Positions 18,993 through 28,607 of a stretch of 64,000 nt of DNA are shown piece by piece (the first letter of the stretch is position 1; every line of letters begins with the position of its first letter). This DNA comes from an uncultured Lachnospiraceae bacterium. Lineage in GTDB: Bacteria; Bacillota; Clostridia; Lachnospirales; Lachnospiraceae. The DNA is taken from positions 1-64,000 of the forward strand of contig CALWGV010000028.1 in assembly GCA_944380185.1 (NCBI GenBank). Reading direction: 5' to 3'. A program made the position numbers and the translations under genes. The notes beneath the pieces were generated by a model, which saw only the letters and a program-made list of their open reading frames with translations, was not told the origin of the DNA and searched no databases.

Positions 18993-21374
18993 GATTTTAA
19001 TCTCACAGATCGACCAGTTCCACGTACTTTCTCCCTCGACAGTCAGACGCAGGTATCTCACCTTTTCCGCATCGCATTGATAGTAGCCGAACTCTCCTGC
19101 TGCCAGCTCTGCTCTCTCCCACTGTTTTCCGTCTGAAGACACATACAATCCCAGTGATCTTGGATAATCGTCTTCATATTCGCCGTAATCCAGGGTAATC
19201 CCAGCCAGACTGTACTCCCGATCCATCTCAATTTCAAAAGTCAGTCCCGGCTGTTGCGCCATACCGCTGTCCCATCTTGTATCGGGATCTCCATCCACCG
19301 CAAATCCCTGATACTCCGAATGAGCAGACGCTTCTACCCCTGCTATATGGACCGGCGGATCCCGCCACAATGCAGGTGTGTCTGTCTCATAATAAAATCC
19401 AATATCAATCTGCGCTTCTTCTGACAGCTGCAGATCCTCCTTTGCATAATACAGGCGGATGAAGCCTGCCGTCTCACTGGCAATATTAAGCTGCGCCCTG
19501 GCGTCGCCGAATTTCGTCCACGCCTCTCCGTCATAAGAAGTCCAGTTCTCTCCGTCAGATGACAATTCGATACGCAGCGGCAGCAACGCTTTATCCGACT
19601 GTATCCCTATTCGATCAAAAGGCTGCGCCGTCTCAAATGTCCCTTCCAGGCAGAGCATCTCTCCATCATCCGTTGTCTTCCAGTTGATTCCATTTAAATC
19701 ATACTGCCACTGGCCCTCGCTGTAAATCAGCCTGGCCCCTTCTAACCGGTTGTGCGTCCTTTTATATATCCGGCAGATGCACATGTCATCTGCCTCTATT
19801 CGATATACCTCGTCGTAGAGTTCAAAACCGTCAAACAGAAAATCCTCATCCCCGCTGAGCTGCCCCAGGTACAAGCCGTCAAACCTCTCTCCTTCATCGT
19901 CGCTCACATTGGAATAGATGACATAGTCTGCCGTCCCCCAGAGCACATACTGGAGCCGATCTTTCATCTCTCCATTCGGCAGATAATCCACGGAGCCTCC
20001 ATAGACTGTGATCTCCTCTCTGGGATCATTGCTGGCGATCCAGACCAGTGCGCTCTGCTGCGCCATTTTCCAGTAATCCTTTTCCATATTGGCTGAGGCA
20101 TAATCCCGGGAGAGTACATTGAAATAAACGCATTCATAGGGATGATTGGCAAAAATCCAACGGCCAGTAAGGGCCAGTGAGATAGCAGCCGCACACACCA
20201 TAGCCGCCTGTCCCACCTGCAGCTTTCTTTCCCCGCGCTTAAACACCGGCAGATACTGCCAGAGCAGACGCCATCCATATAATGCCGCCAGAATAATGCC
20301 CGGATACAGGAAATAAAAGTGACGCCATCCATTGTACAGAGAAGGTCTGCGCACCATTGCATACAGCAGAGGAATCACCACATACAGAGCTACTATGCCT
20401 TTGTACACCGTAAAATGTCTTCGCATCAGATCTTTAACTGCGCCCACAGCTCCGGCAAGAGCCAGCGCCAGGTACAAAATGGGAGTCGTCGTCAAAATCC
20501 ACACCGGAATATAATGCCAAGGCAACTCCCATGCACGAAGCGCCTCTCCCCTGTAATAATTGTACCCCGTCCAGGAATTGTAATCCGAAAATGTTCCCAG
20601 TATACCGGCCACAGCATCCCATATTCCCCCCCAAGTCACCGGTGTAATCAATATATAGACGGCAATACTGAGAAGGCCGACACCCAGGCAGAGAACGATC
20701 GCTCTCCCTGAGCTTTTTTGTCTGAACCCCCGAATGGCTGCTGCCGCCAAACACAACGCCAGTACCTCCGCCCCCAGGACCCGCACATTGACACAGACTG
20801 CGCAGATGACGGCCAGGACAATCCCTCTCGGCCAGGATGGCCGCTCCACGAACCGCAGGCCGGCATACAGCTGAAAAATCATCGCGGACATAAATATGGA
20901 ATCTTTAATATTGTAAAAAGAATCCGCCAATATACGCGGCGATAGCACCAGAAACAGAACACCCAGCAAGGCCTCTCCCCGGCGGAATTTGAGAAAAACA
21001 CACAGTCGGTAAAAACTTATGCATGCCAGCCAAAAAACCAAGAAAGTGAACAAGTGCCGGATCTGAAAAATCTGATGATATTCCATCTGAAATCCGAAGA
21101 TTCTCTCAATCAGCAGCGGAATATATTGTGCTACTGAACCGTAATACCTATCCTGCCACTGAGAAAGTTCCGGCAAAGCCCCAAAATCAACCGAACCTAC
21201 CTGTTCTTCCAAAGAAAACATTTCCTTGATATTGATTAGCCCTGTTGTTCTCTCAATATCTTCATCGGTTGACAATCCATAATCGTTAAAAGCAGTAAAA
21301 CCATACAGCAGGAACAGAAGAAAAAATACGAACGCCGCCACATCTGCCTTTGACAATTTTTTTATTTTTTCCAC
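18975..21374 (-). CDS. GT-C membrane glycosyltransferase with discoidin-like C-terminus
   Basis: A 799-residue paralogue of the 11180 gene. It shares the first loop GLSTDEDIERTTG with Asp37-Glu38, the block SPRILADSFYNIKDS, WRHFYFLYPG, and a C-terminal F5/8 type C-like domain (about 675-799; DGDPDTRWDSG, YVSSDGKQWERAE, ending WSICEIKIW). A further discoidin-like segment (ELSSDGENWTSYDG) lies before it. I chose GTG 21374 over ATG 21416. AAGGAGAACAG lies just before the GTG, the ATG has no ribosome site, and only the GTG puts the Asp-Glu pair at 37-38 exactly as in the paralogue. It probably uses a polyprenyl-phosphate sugar outside the membrane. Confidence 0.77.
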   Translation of the reverse strand: MEKIKKLSKADVAAFVFFLLFLLYGFTAFNDYGLSTDEDIERTTGLINIKEMFSLEEQVGSVDFGALPELSQWQDRYYGSVAQYIPLLIERIFGFQMEYHQIFQIRHLFTFLVFWLACISFYRLCVFLKFRRGEALLGVLFLVLSPRILADSFYNIKDSIFMSAMIFQLYAGLRFVERPSWPRGIVLAVICAVCVNVRVLGAEVLALCLAAAAIRGFRQKSSGRAIVLCLGVGLLSIAVYILITPVTWGGIWDAVAGILGTFSDYNSWTGYNYYRGEALRAWELPWHYIPVWILTTTPILYLALALAGAVGAVKDLMRRHFTVYKGIVALYVVIPLLYAMVRRPSLYNGWRHFYFLYPGIILAALYGWRLLWQYLPVFKRGERKLQVGQAAMVCAAAISLALTGRWIFANHPYECVYFNVLSRDYASANMEKDYWKMAQQSALVWIASNDPREEITVYGGSVDYLPNGEMKDRLQYVLWGTADYVIYSNVSDDEGERFDGLYLGQLSGDEDFLFDGFELYDEVYRIEADDMCICRIYKRTHNRLEGARLIYSEGQWQYDLNGINWKTTDDGEMLCLEGTFETAQPFDRIGIQSDKALLPLRIELSSDGENWTSYDGEAWTKFGDARAQLNIASETAGFIRLYYAKEDLQLSEEAQIDIGFYYETDTPALWRDPPVHIAGVEASAHSEYQGFAVDGDPDTRWDSGMAQQPGLTFEIEMDREYSLAGITLDYGEYEDDYPRSLGLYVSSDGKQWERAELAAGEFGYYQCDAEKVRYLRLTVEGESTWNWSICEIKIWIKSE

Positions 21375-21455
21375 CTGTTCTCCTTTCTCCCTCCATCTGG
21401 ACTTTTTCCCCTCCATATGCTATGTTATTATTATCTCATATTAGGAGGCTGTCCC

Positions 21456-23096
21456 ATGAATTTTCTTATACAACAGATTAAAAAACATCTTCCTCACAGA
21501 GAATGTATCTTGATCGGTTTTCTCTTTTCTCTATTCCTGGTTTTCGGCCGTGAAATCTCTCTCTACGGACAATGCAATTATTCTCTGCGCAGCTGGATCA
21601 TGCGCACTGCATGTATTCTTGGAATCAGTCTTCCCTTTGCCTTTGCGCTTGAATTATGTTTTCAGCTGCTGGAAAAAGTCGGTCGGCACCATTTTTCTAA
21701 TCCCGACCGGAAAGAGCATCGTTTTTCTGCTCCTCTTTACCGGCATCCCTTTTATAGTGCTCTTGCCCTGTGCTTTCTCTTGCTTTTATGTTGGCTGCCG
21801 ATCTTTTTTGCCTTCTATCCAGGAATCTACGCCTACGATACGCCCAACCAGACCTGGCAATTTTATGCCAGCGAATATAATACTCATCACCCGCTGATCC
21901 ATACGCTTTTCATGCGCCTTTTCGTTTCATGGGGAGAGCAGCATGTCTCCTGGAACTTTGGCATTGCTCTTTATACCTGTGCGCAGATGCTTCTCCTGAG
22001 CATTCTTCTTTCTGCCTGTCTTTATTTCCTGTTGAAATGGAGAGCGCCCTTTTGGATCTTTGTTTTCTCAACACTTTTTTTTGCTCTGTGCCCGATCTGC
22101 TCACTTTTTGCTGTCAGCGCAACAAAGGACACTCTCTTCGCCGGCTTTCTGCTCCTCACAATCTTTCTTCTGACAGAGCTCGTCCGTCACCCACAGAAAA
22201 ACATGCGCCTGCTTTTTCTCTATGTCCTGTCAGCTGCCTTTACCTGCCTGTTTCGCAACAACGGCATATATATTCTCGTTTTCTCCTTCCCCTTTTTCCT
22301 GCTGATCCCCAAAGGACGGAGACTTCGTATTTTGATCTGTACCCTAGCTGCCATGGGGATTTTTGCGGGCACCAACGCCGCTCTCAATGCAGTCCTTCAT
22401 CCGCAAAAAGGCAGTGTCGCCGAAATGCTCAGCATTCCCATCCAGCAATTCGCACGGGTCGCAGCAATGCATGATGATGAGCTGACTCACGAGGAATATG
22501 AGAGTATGTATGTTTTCATCGACGAAGAAAAGTTGCCCCTGTATAATCCTACCCTTTCCGACCCTGTCAAGGATGGCTTCAAGGAAGATGCCTTCTTTGA
22601 AAATACCAAACTTTTTATTCACACATGGCTTTACTTCCTTCAAAAATATCCAGGTACCTATGTCGACGCCTTCCTGTGTTCCAGCTATGGCAACTGGTAT
22701 CCCGGCTATGATTTTGGCGGATATCTGGAATTATCGGTAAAAGATATGTATGGTTTGATCCCAGACATTCATCGCAACAGCAAATTTCCCTCCCTAGAGC
22801 AGACATATACAAAATTCTTTGCGCAGGAGCAGTATAAAGACATTCCTGTTCTATCCATTTTATTAAATCCGGTACTATACATCTGGCTTTTGTTTATTAC
22901 CATCGCCTGGCTGATTCGAAGGCATATTTACAGTCTGATTCCTCCACTGATGCCTCTGATCGGCCTGTGGGGCACCATGCTTCTCGGCCCTATTGCCCTG
23001 GTACGGTATATGCTTCCTATTCTGTTCGTTCTTCCCCTTTTATTGTATCTGCTTTTTGCCCCGCAGACAGCATCCAAAAATATACGGGAATCATGA
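21456..23096 (+). CDS. DUF6020-like polytopic membrane protein
   Basis: A 546-residue protein with about 11-12 helices, read as a DUF6020-family member from memory. YPGIYAYDTP (about 121-130) and NTHHPLIHT (about 142-150) look like its conserved outside loop. SIPIQQFARVAAM and GPIALVRYMLPILF recur as SVPIQQLGRV and GPMVLVRYHLILFF in the convergent neighbour at 23017-24891, so the two are paralogues. The topology suggests a GT-C enzyme, but no member of known function comes to mind. AGGAGG lies 8 bp before ATG 21456. Possible weak promoter TGGACT-17-TATGTT at 21398-21426. Its last 80 bp overlap the neighbour's end. Confidence 0.62.
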   Translation: MNFLIQQIKKHLPHRECILIGFLFSLFLVFGREISLYGQCNYSLRSWIMRTACILGISLPFAFALELCFQLLEKVGRHHFSNPDRKEHRFSAPLYRHPFYSALALCFLLLLCWLPIFFAFYPGIYAYDTPNQTWQFYASEYNTHHPLIHTLFMRLFVSWGEQHVSWNFGIALYTCAQMLLLSILLSACLYFLLKWRAPFWIFVFSTLFFALCPICSLFAVSATKDTLFAGFLLLTIFLLTELVRHPQKNMRLLFLYVLSAAFTCLFRNNGIYILVFSFPFFLLIPKGRRLRILICTLAAMGIFAGTNAALNAVLHPQKGSVAEMLSIPIQQFARVAAMHDDELTHEEYESMYVFIDEEKLPLYNPTLSDPVKDGFKEDAFFENTKLFIHTWLYFLQKYPGTYVDAFLCSSYGNWYPGYDFGGYLELSVKDMYGLIPDIHRNSKFPSLEQTYTKFFAQEQYKDIPVLSILLNPVLYIWLLFITIAWLIRRHIYSLIPPLMPLIGLWGTMLLGPIALVRYMLPILFVLPLLLYLLFAPQTASKNIRES

Positions 23097-24891
23097 AGAA
23101 CAAAATCAGATGATAGCGAACCAGTACCATAGGCCCCAGCAAATGGGTGCAATAGTACAAACCCACAAGCAAAAGCGGCAGCCAGAACTGTCTCTGACGG
23201 CGATAGATGGTATAGGCCAATACGGTCAAATACAGCCAGAGCATAGCTCCCACCGAAAATACCATGGATAACACCGGTACGTTTTGGAAGGAAATATGGT
23301 AGCCGATATCTACGATTTTATCATAGAGCCAAGGAATCTTGCTCTCCAGCACCCCCGGTTCATCTACCTGAGGCGTATAGTAGCAGGACTGCACCGCTTC
23401 TCGATCATAAAAATATCCCACATGTCCGTCCAGGATAGAATTAGGGCACCAGGAATCCACTGTCAGCAGCAAAAATGCCTCCAAATACAGCCCTGGATTT
23501 TCCAAGCCGGTACTGGCCCACAGTTTAAACAGCTCCCACTTATTCTCTTCGAAAAACGCCTGATCCAGATCGTTTTTTATTGCATCCGCCGTCTTAGGCT
23601 GATAGCAATCCCACGAAGTTTTAGGAATCGCCCGGAACATGAGCTCCAGATCCTCTTCGCTGTAGGTCTCGGTATTCTGAATATACACTCTCCCCAGCTG
23701 CTGAATAGGCACCGAAAGCATTTCCCGCACATTGCCTGATCCTACTCCCAGAGCATTGAGGAAAGGCCCGTTGAACAGCAGATAACAGACGACAGCACTT
23801 GCGGCAATCGCATAAAACATTTTTCTTCGCACCTTCAGCCAAATGAGCGCCAGTGCCATAAAGACAATTACAATGTACAGAGCATTGTTGCGGAAGGCCA
23901 TGCAGAAGAATAGAATCACACCCAACTGGATTTTTCTGTGCAAGGGTTTCCAATACGTCTCCGGTTCCCGGATCCATTGAATCATCTTGATGATCAGCAG
24001 CATGAAAAAGCCGGTGTAGATCAGATCCTTGGTGGTACATCCCACATAGATCTGTATCGTCGGAAGGAATGAGAAGACAAGCAGACCTCCCAGTACAGCC
24101 AGACGCTTTGCCCCGGACTTTTTCATATACCACAATACATAGGAGAAGACAGCGGACAGAAAGATCATCTGCACCCATGTCAGCACGGCAATCCCCGGAT
24201 TGGCAGAACCGGTAAGTTTCTCCGAAGTGGTCAGAAACAAGCCGATGAGCCAGGTATGAAGGACAGGATGATGCCGGTCCACTGTTCCGCTCACGAACAT
24301 ATCATACTGTATGCCCACATCATAGCAGAAAAAACCTGGATAGGAGGCCAGCCAAACCGGGAGCCAGGATACCAGCATAAAAGCCTGACTGACCCAGTGA
24401 AAATGCTTGCCATCCATCAAGCGTTTCAGCCATCCGGGAAATGCTGTCTCCGCTGCAGCGGCATTCTTTTTGTCCAGCCAGGCAAACAGCCGTCCGAACA
24501 GTGTTCCGAACAGCACAGAATAGGTGAGACAGGCCATCCACAGGGAAATCGAGTGAAAATTCAGGTGCTGCATGCGAACCTCTGCCGTGCTCAAAATAGT
24601 AACCACCGTCTGAGTGCTCGTCATCTCCACACTTCTGTACATCCGTGTGAGCTGAGTTCCCAGGACAAGGGCGAAACCGCAAAACAGGCCTAGCGGCATC
24701 ACATAGCGGTAATATTTCCGATCTTTCTGCAGGCTTTTGTTGACCAGACAAAAAATCCCCACTGCCAAAGGCAGCAATATAATATTATTCGTGAAATCGA
24801 CGGTCTGTGTTACTTCAATTAAATATTCCCAGTAGTAAAAACACAGAGACGTAATCAGCAGTGCAAGAATATACCTTACCGCACGCTTCAC
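23017..24891 (-). CDS. DUF6020-like polytopic membrane protein
   Basis: A 624-residue paralogue of the 21456 gene, longer at the N-terminus. Asp191 in YPGFFCYDVG and RHHPVLHTWLIG (206-217) are the conserved outside residues. FRNNALYIVIV and SVPIQQLGRV follow. About 12 helices are visible. The start is GTG 24891, overlapping the upstream GT2 stop as GTGA, so its translation is coupled to that GtrB-like synthase. That pairing suggests a GT-C role with a dedicated polyprenyl-phosphate sugar donor. It is the last gene of the long 59674-23017 unit, and its 3' end runs 80 bp antisense into the 21456 gene. Confidence 0.62.
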   Translation of the reverse strand: MKRAVRYILALLITSLCFYYWEYLIEVTQTVDFTNNIILLPLAVGIFCLVNKSLQKDRKYYRYVMPLGLFCGFALVLGTQLTRMYRSVEMTSTQTVVTILSTAEVRMQHLNFHSISLWMACLTYSVLFGTLFGRLFAWLDKKNAAAAETAFPGWLKRLMDGKHFHWVSQAFMLVSWLPVWLASYPGFFCYDVGIQYDMFVSGTVDRHHPVLHTWLIGLFLTTSEKLTGSANPGIAVLTWVQMIFLSAVFSYVLWYMKKSGAKRLAVLGGLLVFSFLPTIQIYVGCTTKDLIYTGFFMLLIIKMIQWIREPETYWKPLHRKIQLGVILFFCMAFRNNALYIVIVFMALALIWLKVRRKMFYAIAASAVVCYLLFNGPFLNALGVGSGNVREMLSVPIQQLGRVYIQNTETYSEEDLELMFRAIPKTSWDCYQPKTADAIKNDLDQAFFEENKWELFKLWASTGLENPGLYLEAFLLLTVDSWCPNSILDGHVGYFYDREAVQSCYYTPQVDEPGVLESKIPWLYDKIVDIGYHISFQNVPVLSMVFSVGAMLWLYLTVLAYTIYRRQRQFWLPLLLVGLYYCTHLLGPMVLVRYHLILFFMIPVYFWMLSAGQKADTIKGEERTE

Positions 24892-25820
24892 TTTTTGCTT
24901 CCCTCCCTTTTCAGCATTACCAGATATAATTCAAACAACTGCCGGTGCTTTTTGGTGATCACACTCAGAATAACACCGCACACCCACATTAACATTCCCA
25001 AAAGACCGATGATGCAGGCCACAAACAACGTGGGGAAACGCTCCACCAGACCGGTCTGGAGATACTCTGCGAATACCGGCAGGAAGAAGCACAGGGCAAT
25101 CACCTCCAGCACTCCCATCACACAGGTAAAGAAGGCAAATGGACGGTAATCTTTAAACAGCGAAGCGATCGTACCCAGCACCCGCATACCATCGCTGACT
25201 GTATTGAGCTTGGATACACTTCCCTCCGGCCGATCCCGATACCTCACCGGTATCTCCTTCAAGTTCAGGTTTTTGTCCAAAGCATGGATAGTCATCTCCG
25301 TCTCAATCTCAAATCCTTTAGAAAGCACAGGGAAGGATTTGACAAAACGATAGCTGAAAGCCCGATATCCCGTCATGATATCCCGCACATTGCTTTTAAA
25401 CAGCCGGTTGATCAAGCCGCGGACAATACGGTTGCCGAAATTATGAAAGGGCCTCTTATTTTCTTCAAAATAGGTCGAGGAGAGCCTGTCTCCGATGACC
25501 ATATCCACACCGTCCTTCAGCACATAATCCACCATTTCTCTGGCATTTTCCGCCGGATAGGTGTCATCGCCATCGATGATCAGATAACACTGGGCATCGA
25601 TATCCTGAAACATGGAACGGATCACATTTCCCTTTCCCTGTTTGTGTTCATACCGCACAATAGCTCCTGCCTGCCGAGCAATCTCATCGGTATGATCCGT
25701 CGAATTGTTGTCATACACATAAATCTCCGCCTCCGGCAGCGCTTCTCGATAATCCTGCACCACCTTGGCTACTGTCAGACTCTCATTGTAACACGGGATC
25801 AATACTGCTATTTGCGTCAT
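24888..25820 (-). CDS. GT2 polyprenyl-phosphate sugar synthase with two C-terminal helices
   Basis: A 310-residue GT2. IAVLIPCYNESLTV, VYDNNSTDHTDEIA and LIIDGDDTYPAE (acidic metal site near residue 83) mark the donor domain. IMTGYRAFSYRFVKS and PVRYRDRPEGSVSKL are typical of bacterial polyprenyl-phosphate sugar synthases. Helices at about 228-250 and 262-290 anchor it. The DNNSTD variant differs from the DDGSTD of the other synthases in the locus, suggesting a different subgroup and perhaps a different donor. ATGA overlap with the upstream GT-C gene and GTGA overlap with the downstream DUF6020-like gene make a coupled three-gene set. Confidence 0.85.
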   Translation of the reverse strand: MTQIAVLIPCYNESLTVAKVVQDYREALPEAEIYVYDNNSTDHTDEIARQAGAIVRYEHKQGKGNVIRSMFQDIDAQCYLIIDGDDTYPAENAREMVDYVLKDGVDMVIGDRLSSTYFEENKRPFHNFGNRIVRGLINRLFKSNVRDIMTGYRAFSYRFVKSFPVLSKGFEIETEMTIHALDKNLNLKEIPVRYRDRPEGSVSKLNTVSDGMRVLGTIASLFKDYRPFAFFTCVMGVLEVIALCFFLPVFAEYLQTGLVERFPTLFVACIIGLLGMLMWVCGVILSVITKKHRQLFELYLVMLKREGSKK

Positions 25821-27841
25821 GCCTTTTTATCCCCCAATTCATATATCGTAATTTCCCAGCCTCGGTAAGACACTCGGTGCTCATCGATCTTTTCGTAGCG
25901 CGCTAAAAGTTCTGTATCTTCTTCGTACCAGGGAACGGCGATGTAATACAGCCTTTCGGGCACATCCTGGGAAACAAATTCTTCGGTCATCACATAGATC
26001 CGCAGCAGTTCTCCGCTCTCCAGGCTTCTGCGCCCATTTATTCTGTCCCAATAAATGTCTATATCCTTCATCGAATAATTGCCCAGCATACCGTAGTATA
26101 TATATTCCGGCTCAAGTCCCTGGAAAATATTAAAGCAGCCCGGCAGTACCAGGGCCATCCCCTCCTGATAATCGATCTCCTCCAGAGCCAGATCAAACGC
26201 ATCATCAAAATAAGTATACTGGCGGTTAGTCACCACGGAATCACCGAAATTGTTAGTGGCATCATTCCAGTTAGTGGAAATCAGGGCAGTCGAGCCGATA
26301 TCCACACTGCGCTCCACCGCTTTGCTCACCGGATCAATCTGCCAAAATGTCTGAACCAGCAAAGTCAACGCCAAAGCTCCCGGCAGCAGAGCGCCAATTC
26401 GGTGCTCAGAGCCCCGGATTATTGCCCCATAGCAAAGAAATGCTGTCAGATACAGACCAGGAATCATTAGCAGATTATATCTGGCATGATTGAAGGTAAC
26501 AAAAGCGATGTTAAACAGCAAGAATGCCAGGGTCCCCGCTGCCATGGGCATAAGGTTCTCTGGAATGACCCGATTTCGCGCTGCCTTCGATTGTTTTTTT
26601 CTCCTCCTACGAATCAAAACTGCTGAGGCAGCGATCACGAACAAAAATATCCAGTTAAAATTAAGCGTCAGCGCCGTAGGAATTTTCTGCCGCAGAAAAC
26701 CGCTGTTAAAGCCGAAATAATGGGAAGAATCGGTCTCCCCCCAGTGGCTCAGACGCAGATACTGCACAAGCCACAAAACCACGGGGATACCCAAAGCCAA
26801 TACTTTCCCGCTCCAGACAGCTGTCCAGGCTGCATGAATCATTTTTCGAAATCCCAGGGCTTTTCTCTGTGCTCTTATCTCTTCTATTATAGCCCTAACC
26901 CACACGTACAGCGCCATCGCCGCACACACCACCACTCCGGGCTCTTTGGAAAATACCAGAAGCGCCGCACACAGAGCCGAAAGGATAGTCTGTCCATCAT
27001 ACAGATACCAGAAAAGAGCCGTAAGCGCACAGAAGCCGGCGTAGTCAAGGCTTACCTCTCCGATCAGACCCAAAAGCCACGGCGAGCAAGTGAAAGCAAG
27101 CGTACACATCACCGCATATCCCGCCCTTTTATCCGGCAAAGCTTTTCTCAGAATACGGTAGAAACAAAGTCCGGCCCACCAGGCCAGGAACCAGTTAGTC
27201 AGGCGAGCCCCCAGAGGGATACTTCCCGCAATTCGGCTGACAGTCAGCACCAGTATCGAGTAAACACTGCTCAGATGGTTTACCAGATTTAATTCCTGCA
27301 GCAGGCTGAGCGTAAAGTTAGCCTTGTTGGCATTTTCAATCTGCGTCATGTAATAGTAGCTGTCCCAGCGATACCAGTCATCCAAAGTCTCCCACGACAA
27401 AAGAATAATGATCACCGCAAGCGCTAACGCCATCAAGGCATTTTCCCGCTTAACTGACCTGCTGCCAAAAAGAAGCCGCCCATCGGCACACACTCCTGCA
27501 ATCCATGCGGCAGCCGCCATATTCAGACACACAGTCCCTATAATTCGGTATACCGTTCCTCCTGTCACTTCTCCCGGTGCAAGAAAAGTACTGTCCCAGA
27601 ACAGTGCTAGTATCAAGGAAAGCACCAGCATCCCTTTTCTGTCCTGTCTCACCAGGCTGTCTCTCTTCCCCAGCCCCAGATACACAGATACAGCCAGCCA
27701 CACGACAAAAGTCAGTTCACTGCACCGATTGGCCAGACCATCTGCATGAAGCAGATAAGCGGCCAGCGCCATGAAAAAGCAGACAACCGGCGCCAGCAGC
27801 AGATACAAGGTTATCTGTCTCTTCTCTCCTGTCCGTTCCAA
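25817..27841 (-). CDS. Polytopic membrane protein, probable GT-C glycosyltransferase
   Basis: A 674-residue protein with about 13 helices. After four N-terminal helices an outside loop carries Asp154-Asp155 and Asp160 in LDDWYRWDSYYYM, a typical GT-C acidic loop; HLSSVYSIL and GARLTNWFLAW follow. The last 130 residues form an outside soluble domain. I do not recognise a named family. The start is probably TTG 27841 with GAGGTGAAAAAAAA just before it; it overlaps the upstream synthase gene by 31 bp. It lies between two polyprenyl-phosphate sugar synthases (27811 and 24888), so a donor supplied by either is plausible. Confidence 0.65.
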   Translation of the reverse strand: MERTGEKRQITLYLLLAPVVCFFMALAAYLLHADGLANRCSELTFVVWLAVSVYLGLGKRDSLVRQDRKGMLVLSLILALFWDSTFLAPGEVTGGTVYRIIGTVCLNMAAAAWIAGVCADGRLLFGSRSVKRENALMALALAVIIILLSWETLDDWYRWDSYYYMTQIENANKANFTLSLLQELNLVNHLSSVYSILVLTVSRIAGSIPLGARLTNWFLAWWAGLCFYRILRKALPDKRAGYAVMCTLAFTCSPWLLGLIGEVSLDYAGFCALTALFWYLYDGQTILSALCAALLVFSKEPGVVVCAAMALYVWVRAIIEEIRAQRKALGFRKMIHAAWTAVWSGKVLALGIPVVLWLVQYLRLSHWGETDSSHYFGFNSGFLRQKIPTALTLNFNWIFLFVIAASAVLIRRRRKKQSKAARNRVIPENLMPMAAGTLAFLLFNIAFVTFNHARYNLLMIPGLYLTAFLCYGAIIRGSEHRIGALLPGALALTLLVQTFWQIDPVSKAVERSVDIGSTALISTNWNDATNNFGDSVVTNRQYTYFDDAFDLALEEIDYQEGMALVLPGCFNIFQGLEPEYIYYGMLGNYSMKDIDIYWDRINGRRSLESGELLRIYVMTEEFVSQDVPERLYYIAVPWYEEDTELLARYEKIDEHRVSYRGWEITIYELGDKKA

Positions 27842-28602
27842 TTTTTTTTCACCTCAATATCTTTTATCTGACTGGTTGACAGCCGTATCACCGACGCGCT
27901 TTTTCTCTTCGTTGCCCGCGACAGCAGACCAGCCAGCTGCTGCAGGTACTCCAGTGTCACTTTCATCGACAGCTTGGATTCGCCCAAATCACGATCCTGG
28001 AAGGCATAGGGAATCTCCACTACAGTTTCATAGTTTCCCATAGCCAGAACTTCTACCATAATTTTCCATCCAATCGGCTTCATTCCTCCTGCTGCGATTA
28101 CCTGCCGCTTGAACATAAAAAGGCCGCTGGTAGGGTCTGACAGACGGCGCAGGCAGGGAAGCATAATCTTTCCGATATAGCGCGCCACTCCAGACACGGT
28201 CTTGCGATACAGATTCAATCCGCCGTCGCTGCCTCCGGGAATAAAACGGCTGGGAATACAGATATCGTACCCTCCGTCCTCCATCACTTCATACATTGTG
28301 CGAAGGACTTTAGGCGGATGCTGCAGATCTGCGTCCATCACCGCCAGGTAGTCTCCTCCCGCCATCTGAAATCCCTTCAATACGGCAGACGACAGCCCCT
28401 TTTCTGTTGTCCGATGCTCCAGACGCACCGACGAATACTCCTGCATCAATCCAGTGATCACCTGAGGTGTGTCGTCCGTACTGTCATCCACAAAGATAAA
28501 TTCACAGGGTATTCCTTCCAGGGCTGCACTGAGCTGCCCTAACAGTCTGCCTACATTCTTGGACTCATTGTAAGTCGGAATCACGATCGATAGCATCCTC
28601 AT
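27811..28602 (-). CDS. DPM1-like polyprenol-phosphate sugar synthase lacking membrane helices
   Basis: A 263-residue GT2 close to polyprenol-phosphate mannose synthases. LSIVIPTYNESKNV, FVDDSTDDTPQV, AVMDADLQHPPKV and DPTSGLFMFKR are the group's signatures, and RDLGESKLSMKV is its C-terminal motif. Unlike the four other synthases in the window it has no C-terminal helices and ends in a polar tail. A separate membrane partner such as the GtrA protein (52459-52872) or a GT-C neighbour may anchor it. RBS GGAGATAAGAGGA precedes ATG 28602. It is flanked by GT-C genes on both sides. Confidence 0.85.
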   Translation of the reverse strand: MRMLSIVIPTYNESKNVGRLLGQLSAALEGIPCEFIFVDDSTDDTPQVITGLMQEYSSVRLEHRTTEKGLSSAVLKGFQMAGGDYLAVMDADLQHPPKVLRTMYEVMEDGGYDICIPSRFIPGGSDGGLNLYRKTVSGVARYIGKIMLPCLRRLSDPTSGLFMFKRQVIAAGGMKPIGWKIMVEVLAMGNYETVVEIPYAFQDRDLGESKLSMKVTLEYLQQLAGLLSRATKRKSASVIRLSTSQIKDIEVKKNWNGQERRDR

Positions 28603-28607
28603 TCCTC

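Noticed and set aside
21375..21416. ATG 21416 as start of the discoidin-type GT-C gene
   Set aside because: No ribosome site; GTG 21374 has AAGGAG and puts the Asp-Glu pair at the same residue numbers as in the paralogue.
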